The position numbers were made by a program, and so were the translations under genes. 64,000 bases of DNA, taken from assembly GCA_003342815.1 (NCBI GenBank), contig PTEX01000234.1, positions 183,132 through 247,131 of the forward strand, written 5' to 3'. Source of the stretch: Eudromia elegans. Taxonomy: Eukaryota > Chordata > Aves > Tinamiformes > Tinamidae. The notes beneath the pieces were generated by a model. That model was not told where the DNA came from. It searched no databases and worked only from the letters and a program-made list of their open reading frames with translations. Below are positions 23,701 through 35,700 of this stretch, in pieces (within the stretch, counting starts at the first letter, position 1; each line of letters begins with the position of its first letter).

Positions 23701-26700
23701 ATACTAAAAACTCTGCACTTCAGTGCCAAGCCCAGCTCTGTCAGCAGCTAGTGCTGGACAGGGCTATTTGGCACACCTTGGTTGCCACCGAGGGCAGGAT
23801 CTTGTCTCACACCAAGGCTTTCACAGAAATCCAAGGGAATTAATGCCCCAGATCTCACTGAATTTTAAATACATTTAGACTCCTACATAGCTTTCTGTAA
23901 CCTTTCGATTTCAAAATCACTGTTAGACATTTTTTCGGTAGGTGTGCTAGCTGCCACTCTGTTTCACCACATATCACACTTGGGCATTGGAACTAAATTA
24001 CCTTATTTTCTTTACAAGTTTAATCCTGCTCCCCAGCTAATTCTTTATTTTACAGAGGGCAGATTCTCTAGGTTCATTAAAGTCCGGGGGCGATGCAAGC
24101 AAAGGACTTCAATACCCAGACCCAAACCATTCTAAAAGAGCACGTTACAGTTAATAAGATCTCAGCATTCAGATTTACTTTATTCCAAGATATGAAAAAA
24201 AAAGAGATGTTCAGTTTATTTAGAACCTAAGACTTCAGGCACAGGTTTTCACACTCAAGGCAGGGAAGACCAATATCACGTTTGAGAATCTTTTCATAAC
24301 GAGGTGCTTGAAGCATGAGTACTCAGGTTTGGATTGCGAGAGCTTTCCCAATGGGAGATGTTTATGTGGTATGGCCAGTCTTCTGGCATGTGTAGGCACC
24401 GCACTTTGATCTCATTTATCCAATTGATCCCCTGTGCTTTAGAAGAGAACTTCTGAAAGGAAATCCTATTTTGTTTTGTTCTTTTCTGTTTTATTTCAAA
24501 TCCTGTCCTGTCCAATTTCTAGCTTGCCTAAAATCCTCAGTGATTTGATCCTTAGCAGGTGGAAAAATCACTGTAATGTTTTTCCAAATATCAAATGCAT
24601 TCCCAGGCAATAAATCTGCTCTATTAAGGGGTTGTTCTTGTATTAATTACTAACTGGATAGAAGAAGAAATAAAAAAGAAAAAAGATAAGAAGTGAATGA
24701 TCAAAATAATGGAAAGATCCAACCCTTGTCCTGTTGCAAGCTCGTACAGATGAAATCACAGAGCTGAAGCTTATTTGTTCATCACACTGGTGGCCGTGTT
24801 GCTCAGAAAGGGATGACCTCACGGGATTGCTGGGTTTCCTTAATCCCCAATTTCTTCCTTCTTTTCTGAAGTAAACACTACATGACTGACTTCTGCTTTA
24901 CCTGTAGCATGTCGTGTCCTGCAGTTGGGTGTGCAAGTCTCAGTTCTCCATATTTCTCGAGTACAGTTAAATGCTGAGTTAGGAAAAGCAGGAGGCAAGT
25001 GCTCTGTTATGGGAGGGAAACTCTTTATCCATTTGCAACTGGGACCGGAAGTTCTAGGAAGGAAATTGAACTTTTTGAGCTGGAATTCAACCATGACTTC
25101 TTTGTATCGCTCAAGTAACATGGGGTCAGAACTTCATTGTATGTTTAATTGGAAGATTGGCCCATAAAGTGACACAGTACCTTTGGGGGAACATGAGAGA
25201 ATGACTGGGTTGTGAATCAGAGAGGGAAGAGTGTCACAGAAGGATTGCACACCTTCCTTCCTCGAGTGTCCTGTTTTCCCTTATGTAAATCCATATCCAA
25301 ATACTGAGCAGACCTCTCCCATATTCATGTATGATCTAGCTAGTCTGTTACTCCAGGAAGCCCAGCTGATTCTCTAATTTAGGAGAACAGAACCTAAAAG
25401 AATATGTTACACCAAACTTTGACTGGGAGACTGAGGCCTCAAGAATGGTCTTCAGTTGCTGACTTAGAAGACAAGCACTGATATTTCTAGATCTGATTCA
25501 AAAAAGCTAATTTAAATATGCAGACTTAATTTCTCCTTTTTCCTGCTTTCTTCTTCCTTTATTCCTTACATATTTTTTTATGGCATATGATAGTGAAAGA
25601 GCTAAGTATAAATATAATTTTAAAAATAATTTTATTATAAAAAGCTGAAGGCTACTCAGTGAACTGCTGTTTTAACTAAATGTTAGTGGGAAAAATGTGA
25701 TTGTGTAAAACAGTCATTCAAATTGCTCCAGAAGAACTGCTCAGCAGACCAGAGATCAATCCTGTCATGCATAAAAAGCAGAAGAAAGCTCCCTTGGTAC
25801 CTTCATAAACATACTTGAATTCAAGGGTTCGGTTACCCGTTCCACTGTGATTTCTTGCCTTAGTCTTTGCTGCTGTTAAGGGGTAGAATTTCATTCCCTT
25901 CATCCTTCCGCGTGTGGTCACACTGGCTTGTGCCCAGTGGCGTTTTGCACAGAGGCATCGGCTGTGCATGTGAAGGGACTTCTTCTAAGGAGGGCCTTAG
26001 TCTCCACCTGAGAGGCGCTCCGGGCCCCCTGCTGAGCCTCCCTGTGCAGGTCTAACAGGATTAGAACAACACAACTTCTTAGTTCTAGACCGCGCCGCGC
26101 GAAGCAAAACAAGTGAAATCCCTGGAGCTGTAATTCTGTTTGGTTATCCGTCTGCCAGGAGAAGCAGAATGTACGGGCACCAGCAGCCTCATGTTTTTCA
26201 TTCATATATCATTCCATATTTACATTTTTGCTAACTTTTAACTAAATCCAAAACAGATTTTAGAAACAGATATAAATTAATCATGTAGCTGACTATACAG
26301 CAGGCTTTAATCTTTTTACTCTTTTTCCCCTGTTCTGGTAATTAAACTCCTGTGCCCTAAAGTGTTTTACCAGTAGGTATTTTGGCAGACTAACTGCTTC
26401 TCTTATCCTTCCGTGAGGTCTTCCAAAGTAATGTGAAGATATCGGATATTAGCCCTGGACTATGGAAAGACTTAACTCTGTATTAGCCTGTTTGGTCTCT
26501 AAGAGGGTGAACATAGTGCTTAAATTTAATGAAAAATCCTTTTTTATCAGGAACACTAAATTCCACTCGTAAATAAAGAGAGAAGATCTTTCTAGTCTTC
26601 ACTTTGGTTCTGATTACAGCATTTAAAATTCATGAAGCTTAAGGAGGTGCCAGCAATGAAAGGACTTCTGTCCTTTTCAGATCTGTGTTTATCTGATAGG

Positions 26701-29700
26701 AGTAACAGCAAAGCCACGTGTCCTCTTCAGCCTGCTGGCTGTTTGGGAGCACAGGTTGGATTGCGAGTTCTCCTTGATTGCTGCTGACTGCTTTAATCCC
26801 AGCCTTCTCTCCTGCATGAAAACTCACTGTCCTGTTGAGCCCGGATGAGTGGTGATTCAGCTAGCTTGCAGCACTTGCTGGCGTGGTTGCAACCCAAGGA
26901 TTTGTGCCTCTGTTCTTCAGAAGATTTTTTGATCTGACATCAATTCATTTTGCAATATGGTTACACACTATTTCGAAAAAAGTCAGAATCAAAGCCTGTC
27001 ATGGTCTGTTTGATGGCAGAGACCTGTTGTATTACCTCCTGGCCCAATCGTGCTACTGATTTACTCTCATGTATAACTTTTCTGCTGAATCATATCTTGG
27101 AAGCAATAGATGGAAGTATGATATTGTTGAGATACACGAACTGTGCTGAGCCGGGTCCTTCCTTCCTGCAGAGAGGACAGCGCTGCGTACCTGTCCGGCC
27201 TGGGCACGGTGGGGCTGGAGATGTACGAGCAGGTGCCAAAGCTGGACGCGGTGGTCTTCCCTGCAGGAGGGCACTGCGGCTTGCTGGCCGGCTCGGCTGC
27301 GGCACTCAAGCATCTCAACCCACAAATCTCGGTGATTGTAAGTTCCCCTTCACTTTGAACTGTTGTATTTTGACAGCTTTCGCCTCCTACCAGCAGGATT
27401 TCCAAAAGGCCCTAGGCTCTGGCGAGACACGGGGACAGTCTGTATGTGCCATGGTCAGGAGCCCTCCGTGCCCAGGAGAATGGTATCTGGGCACTTGAGA
27501 AGTCTGCTGACTCTTGTCTGCTTGGCTGGATTTAAAATGTATGCATATATATATGAGAATGCTCTTCCAAAATAGATCAAATCTGGTTCTGTGTTTTGGA
27601 TTCATTTCTTACGGGAAAATTTTGGCCCTGGAAATGTCACAAGATAAGTTTAGTGAGAGTGTAATTATTTGGGGAAATATCTCCTAAAACATTTTGTTAC
27701 TATTTTGTATTGTTGGTTGACTTTCAACTTTTGTGCAGGTGCCATTTTTTTCCATTTTGTTTTGAGCACTTGAACACTATCCATTCTGATGGTGACTTAT
27801 GTTATAACTCGATCAATGAAGTCTGTCATTGCTTCCCTTCCTTAGGGGGTTGAATCTGAAAGCTTCCCTGTGTTACAACAGTCCTTGAAGGCTGGCCACC
27901 CCATTGAAGAGCAGGCTTGCAGCAACCACCACTTCTATGGAGGTAATGGATTATTCTTCTAGAGGTAGAGTAAAAATTGTAATTGATTTCTCCAACCTGA
28001 TCAAATTCTTTTCGTGCTAATTCAGTTCTAACATATTTGAATGAGATCTAACGTTGAAGAATCAGAATTTCACTCACCCTGCTTGTAAGAGCGACTTCTG
28101 ACATGTTACCTCAACAGTATTCCCACCTAGTACTACAGTGCATAGGAAATTTTCAGGACAATACTTAGAAACAAGAGAGTATTTATTTGACAGGTTCACA
28201 AGCAGTATTTATAGGCAGAAAATTTTGATCCTTAAGAATTTAGAGTTAGAAAATTGTCATTAGAACAACAGTATTTATAAACATTTTTCAGTTGGTTTTG
28301 TATCATTTACTCAGAAAAAAAAATGCTTTTAACCAGATTAAGAGTATCCTGTTTACCTGATGTTTGAATCTCTTGAAGTTTTGAATTAAATGAAAGCTTT
28401 ATTTTTTAAATCTCCCAGTAATTCCTGCATATCTCTATTCCCCTTTGCTGACTGTCCTGCTGCAAATTACAGACCCTGCAACTTTGAGTTCTAAATCTGT
28501 GTCAGGCCTCCTCGTACGTTGAAAGCTCTCCTGTATATGGGCCCTTGCTGTGCAAAAAGACTGCAAATAGAGAAGCAGAATTTTCCTACTGGGGCCTAAA
28601 ATGACAAATTCTGGGCAATCTTTGCTCCTTTATTACCAGACTCATTTTTGCCATATAAATATCAAATAACTTGAGATTATATAATAGCAGTGTGCTACAC
28701 TAGTTTTATTTTATTCTATTAAGGTCACAAAAAAAAGAGTCATAACTCTAAAAATATGTAGGAGGAGTTTGAATGAGCTTCTTACTGTTGTGTTTTGACC
28801 TCTGCAGATGTGAGCGGACATTGCTTTGGCAGCAATTCTTTGCAGCTGACCGGGAAACTCGTGGACAAGGTTGTTGCTGTGAGGTAGGCGAAGGGAGGCA
28901 GCGCGACGAAGGACGTTGTGTGAGCGTGGCAGGGTGTGGAGAAGGGGCCACGGCAGGGCACAGTCCTGCTCCGCCTGCGTGGGGAGCAGCGCCTGGGGCC
29001 CGGGTGCGCTGGGTGCCTTCCACTGCAGCAAGGGGCCCTGCCGGCAGCGAGCCCACATTGCCAACATGCCTGTCGTGCCCTACCACGTGTGGTGGTGGCC
29101 TTTGGAAAAACTCCAAAAGGCCCAGAGAACTCCTATAATTTAATTGAGAAAATGGTTGTAGTTAAAAAAAAAAAAAAAAAAAGGAATCATGCTGTCCTGT
29201 CTTTCAGGGAATAGCACTTCTGAGATGGACATCCACCCCCAGCAGCACAACTTTGTATAGTGCGACCACGAGGTCACTACATAACCAGGAGGATAGTAGG
29301 AATTCCTTAATAAGTAGAGGATTTTGGCTTTTGGTAGCTGTTTTGTTTTGACCCAAGTGTGTTGCTTTTAGAGAGGAAGACATCCTCATCTCAATGCTGA
29401 GATTGCTGGAGTATGAGCGAGCCACCGTTGATGCGGAAGGGGCCATTGGACTTGCGGCTTTGATCGCCGGGAAGCTCCCAGAGTTGAAGGGGAAAAGGTA
29501 GGGCAGCTCTTGCAAGCCCAGAGCTTAGCAGGGAGTGGGGCAAAAGCACAGGTCTGAGTGCGCTTTGGCTGGGGAGGGTGCTTGATTTAAGGGAATGGCA
29601 GCTTTTGCCCTGAGCCAGCAATGGGCTCATCAGTGTCACCTCAGGCTGAGGAGACCACACAGAACCCACAAAAACTCACACAGATCAAGACAAACTGCAG

Positions 29701-32700
29701 CCCAGAGAGTGGGCAAATACAATCCTTTGGCTGTGTTCCCAAAAGACCAGGGGAAGAGTCATCGCACCGGCGCAAGGCCCGGCCATGCCCGCGGGGGTCA
29801 GCAAGGAGGGCGTGCTGCCGTGTCAGTCCGTTGCTTCCCTGTGCAGACCCCCGGTGTCCGTGGGACCCTGCTGCCCATGTGAGGGAATGAGCCCAGAGAG
29901 CAGCCAGAACCCTGGCCTGGTGACGGGTGGGATTACCCTTGGCCTTAGAGTTAAACGTGTGCTAAGTGCCTTCTTAGGTCGGGGTGTGAGCGCTCAGCGC
30001 TTAAGCAGCTTGAGCCTTGGCTCAGGACAAAGCCCAGGGTGTATTTAAACATGGATAGACCAAACTACAACAACAAAATCCAATGCACAACATCGTACAC
30101 TAAAATACTAAGTGAAGCAGTTTTTCAGAACTGGTTGGTAAAGTGCAGCCAAGGCAGCAGCTTCAATTCAGTAATTCTGTACAACTAAAATAAATGGGCA
30201 GCTCTACAGGATTAGGTTCAAAGGAGGTCGGGTTTGGTACTTTAGAGGATGATGTCATGGGCTAGCCATATGACTTTACATTTGCTTTTCAAGCCTTTCT
30301 GTATTCACTTTCCAAAGTAGAGATGGATTTTAATGGGTAGAGGAAGGCTTGAGCACATATGTTATCTAACTGCTGAGAAGCAGAAACTCAGAATTTCCTT
30401 TCCAGAGAAAAATACTGTCCCTTTTTTTTTTTTTCTAATTCTGAAACAGAATTAGAATGTTTTAAAAACATCAACAAATGTACAGTGAAAAAAAAATCAG
30501 ACAATCTCATGCATCCACCTTCCAGGGTCCCACTTTATTCCTGCAATGGATACTGAGAGCCAGGAGCTGCTCTTGTCTGTGACTCGATGACTCCTGTGCA
30601 CAAATCTTGACTAACAGAAATCCTGTTTTCTTTGTCCTTTCAGAGTGGCAGTTGCTGTATGCAGTGGGAACTTGGAATTACATTTGCTGCAACAGTGCAT
30701 AGCTCGTGCCCTGACCCTGGATAACAGAGTGTGCAGGTTTTCCCTGGTGCTTTCTGACTGCCCGGGAGACATTGCAAAGTTACTGGAGCTCCTGGCTCGG
30801 GAGGAAGCGAGGTAAGTCAGACACAGGCAGCAGGGATATATAAGGAGTGAGGCTGTCGTGAGAAGGAAAGTAACTTCACAAAAGGTAACTTTTTTTATTT
30901 TGCATTTTTGTAATTCATATTTCAGGAAACTTTTTTTCCCTAACTTTTTATATCAATTTGCAAACATCTTTGCATCTTTGAGGAAGTATCTAATATGGAA
31001 ACCGTAAGAAGTGGTTACAGTCCAAACACTGAAATTATTTTACAGTGACAGATCTTGTTGTGACCTCTAATTTATCCTTTATTTCATCCTAGAGTATTGG
31101 ATCTCAAACAAGAACGCTTGTTTGTGACAACGGGGCTCTTCACTGTTGAGGTAAGATAAAATGCAGTTTCAGTTCCTCTAGCGGTACTGATTTCCCTGCA
31201 TTTCTCCTATTTTCCTACGTCTCTGTGTGGAGTTTTGATGGAGTCCAGCAGTGAATATAGTTCACAGAGTGCTCTGTGATTTTGAAAGTAGCGTGATAAT
31301 CAGCAGTCTCTTCTAGGTTGCACATAATCCTGCCTCATCAAACACTTAATAGGCATATAAATAATACCTGTTCTACCTGCTATTGCAACAGTCAGTGAAA
31401 TACTCCAGCTATTGACATTGCAAACCATCATGTGCCGGAAGTGATGAGCAAGCTTCATGATCCGTTCAGAACTGGACGAGTGAGCTGTGTAGGCTGCCTG
31501 TAATTACCCAAGATCAATCTGCCTTAATCGATGTGGTAACATCCTTGCTCTAAAGGTATCCTCGTTTTTAACTGTGGCCTCCGTTCTGTACCTTGTCCAT
31601 AAACAGCACAGAGCAAAGTTGTCATTCCGATGCTGAGAGTTTGATATAGCAGCAGTGCAGAAGTGTTACCAGCTAATGTCATCTCTTAAAGGATCATTTG
31701 TTGCTTAGTCTCTCTCTTATTCCGACTGGTTTTGCAAAGGTGTGGTTCCACTGATTTCACGCTACTGTTGTCCTAACCTAATCCGACCGAGTTTGTGAAA
31801 TCGCGGGTGGCAGCGTTATGAAAGGGTCAGACTTGGGATCTTGGGTACATGGACTCGCAACCGAAATTCTTACGGTGAGACTAGTGAATAGTTGCTGTTC
31901 CACGGTACTGCTCAAATATGAAGTAAAACCACTAAATTCCATAGCTGCAGGAGTTCCAGACTGACTCGTGTTTTGCGAATGAATTTTCCTGGATGCAAGG
32001 ACCTGCCCAGTGTTTTTGCTGAGGAAAGAAAGATCAGATTAGATTAAAGATTGCTATAGCCAAGGACTGCAGTGAGGTTCAGGAACATCTTTCCAAGTGT
32101 GCTGTTCTCTGAAGTGTCTAGGACTAAATCTGCACTATTCTCCATGTGCTGAGAAGAATGTGCCAGCGTACTCGTTTAGTTGCTTGAAGGTAACATGACA
32201 ATGAAATCAGTTGACAAATGTTTTGGATTCATAAACAACTAATTTAATAAACCTTTTGTTTTTTTTCTTTGACTGAAAGACTGGTCCTACAAACCCCGTA
32301 ACTCTTCTGGAGAGTTCTCAGTATAATTTTTATGCAATAAGGCTTGTAATTTTTACTCATGTTACTAAGTAAATTCAACTAAATCTACTCTCTCACTCTT
32401 TTGATTGACAATGTTAGAGTATTTTTTCATTGCTATTGCAACCTTTGCTGTTAGATAATTTTATCAAAACCTGCAACAACAGTCTCTGAATTTAAAAAAA
32501 GTTTCATGTACTACTACCTACATTTTAAATGAATACAGTCTATTTTCACTGACTAAGCGCTTCAGGAATCTGACACCACATTGCACTACGAGAGGGCTAA
32601 AGGGAGGAATTTATGTCCCTGAATAACTAAATTGGATGTTGGACTGGCATGGTGGCTTTTAACCAGTAAGTCACTATTGGCTAATTAGATGTGAGCTACA

Positions 32701-35700
32701 AAACAGTCATCTAGATTTATAGACCTCCATGATTTTGCGGGTGCTTATATTCAGGCAGCGAATCATAAAACTTTTCCTTGAAAACTAGAACCACAGTAGT
32801 CAAAATCAGATTTGTCTTTAAGAATTGAATTTGCTCAAAAAGGATTTAAAAAATGCAAATTTTCTTGTAGCAAGTTTAGTTCATATGTGGAGGATACTTG
32901 ACTTTGTTGTTATTGTGAAACATTTTAAGCATATATCTACATATAAGCAGACCTAAAAAGAACTTTAAATTGTTTAACTTAACGTACTGTGATTTACAGT
33001 GAGTAATGCATGGGTATAAATCTGGATCAAGAAGCAGAGTTATTTTGTGTGTAGTATAGCTCTGTTGAACTGGTGGTGACCATAGCAAAAACATTACAGC
33101 TATACTGCTCAACTCTAAGTTTAATACATGCTTTTACTGTGGATGTAGGTTATGCATTACACGGAAGCATGCAGTACACATAGTGGCTTATTTCAGATAG
33201 TAAATCGGTCCTGTCAAGATTGTAATTTTGGGATTTTATCGGGATTCGATCATCCTTGTAGATTTATCCTTTCCTTTCAAAGTGGCAGCTCTTCCCTGCC
33301 CCTCAGGGAAACAGAGACTCCTCCTTCCCCATGGTGAAATGCCGGGCCAGATGGGCGCTCATCCGGGCTGTGCTGGAGCACCCTGTGGAAAGAGCCTTGC
33401 TGATAGCCCGATTTCAGCAGCAGCAATGACTTTCTACAGGGATGGAGGACGGGGCTGGCCTCTTCTCAGTGGTGGCCAGTGATAGAACTAGAGGGAATGG
33501 CCACAAATTGAGGCACCAAAAGTTCCACAGGAACTTGAGGAAGAATTTCTTAACGGTGAGGGTGACAGAGCCCTGGAACAGGCTGCCCAGAGAGGTGGTG
33601 GAGTCTCCTTCTCTGGAGATCTTCCAAACCCGCCTGGACATCACCCTGTGCCACATGCTCTAGGGGACCCTGCGTGTGCAGGGGGTTTGGACTAGATGAC
33701 CTCTACAGGTCCCTTCCAGACTTAAGCATTCTATGATTCTATGCCTCATGTTCAGATTACCCTTTTAAAAAGATCACTTTTGAAATATTTCACTAGTGAA
33801 AATAGTTTTAAGAAGGGGATAGAAATAAATCCTCATTTCTTTGAATGATTTATGACTGCATTAGATTCAGCAGGTGCTTAATCAAGTCGCTTGTGCAGTG
33901 GGATCAGCTTGTCCCATTCCCGGGAAAAATACAAGCATTTCTCTCAGATATTTCCTATTGCTGCCTCTAGCTTCTCTTTCCTTATGGCTCATACTGGATT
34001 TCTGTCCTGTGGAGGACTCCAGCTTAGTGTACTCGGGAAGGAACAGAGGCTCTACCAGGAGTGCATCTCTCTCACCTCCACAGGAGCAGTTAGGGAACGG
34101 GCAGATAAGGGAATGGGCTTGGAGCACCTTGGAAGAGACCGATGGCCAAAACAGCCCCATTGTGTTGCATCCTCCTCCCACCAAGCATTAATTTCCAAGG
34201 CCAATTGCAGCTTTCCTTCAGTGTGTGGTATTTCCTGGCCCACCTTGTGCCACGTCATCCCTGCTTCCGCATAGCGTCTCCTCCCCTCAGGCCAGGAGTC
34301 CTTAAACAGTTCTGGTGTGTTGTGGTCAACCCTAGGGAACCCTTGGGGCCAAGCTGCCTTTTGAGGAGACCCGAGGGGAAGATCCAGTCACCGGCCTATT
34401 CCGTGTTATTGGCCTGTTAGTGGCATGCAGAGGGTCACGCAGCCCTGGCCACACGAGGGATGCGATGCAGTCACTCCTAAAGCATTTCCTGCGTGACCTT
34501 GGGCAAGCCCCTGCTTCCCTGCTCCAGCTTCCCCTCTGCAAAGTGCAGATGTTTGGAGCGTGAGTGCAATTATTTTTTTTTTTTCTGAGAAAGAAAATGT
34601 GTTCAGTACTTCTCCACAATAGCATCCCACACCAGACCAATATAGAATATTACACTCCAAATGAGAAAGTGTCTGGGGAGGCTGCGACGGGGCCTGTTTG
34701 ATTTTTATCTTAATTGTGGAATGCTGTGATAACTCGTTTGGGCCTGTGCTCACCGCTGGGAATACGAGAGCTTGCCATAAGCCACGGGCCCCATTGCACA
34801 ACCGAGTAACAGCCGCCGCGGCTCCGATAGCTCTTGCTCAAGCAGCGGGTGCACCGACCTTGTGGGCTCTCTAGCCCCCGGGCCCTGCACTGCGTTGAGG
34901 GCTTACTGAGAAACTGGGAAAAACACGGGGTTTGATCTTTGTGGTAGAAAGCCTTGCCTTATTTGTGGAATTGAAACTAATGTACAAACAAGGATAAACT
35001 CTCATATAAATACATAATATAGGTTAAAAAAATCAAAGTTGTCTTTTCTAACTCCAGCAATTTGCCTGCAAACAAACCTATATTTTTGTATCATAAATAT
35101 TCACTTTTTTAATCCCCACAGATCAACAGCTTAGACGTGGAGTGTGAATACAGTGTCTAGGATTGATGAGTGGGATGCAAACATTCCGTAAATTAGGAAT
35201 AAGTGGGACGTGAGGAACAGTGCTATTCCTTGTTAGTATCCATCTTTACCCAGAGCATGGATGAGCACAGAAGACTGCAGTCCTTGTGGCTGAGCAGTGC
35301 TGCTGCCCTTCACTCTGTTCTCTAGCACTGGCTTTTCGGCTCCACCTGATGGCTTTTTCTGCACGGGCAGCCTACAACAAGGGAGCGGGCAACAGGGAGC
35401 TGCGAAACACATGGGCTGGACTTTGACTACCTAGAAAAGTGTGATTTAAAAGGCAAAATGCCCAAGTGTGAGACTTTCACATAAAGGGGAGCTGAGCTCT
35501 CCTTTCTGTTGCCCAAATGATGTGGCACAGAAGGTATTAAATTTCCCCTGTTCGTGCAGATACAAACTTTCCTCTCTTTGAAATGGAACTAATTAATGCT
35601 TGTGAGTAGTTTAATATAGACATATCCAGATTATGTTGGTGTTGCACAGAGTAATAGCTTTCATTTGATCTTTTCCATACTCTTATTCTTTTAGCCTTTG

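Noticed and set aside
31148-31159. GAG GTA AGA TAA as the end of the dehydratase-like protein
   Set aside because: GAG/GTAAGA is a strong splice donor, and the missing end of the ACT-like domain is found in phase at 38516. Stopping here would cut the domain in half.
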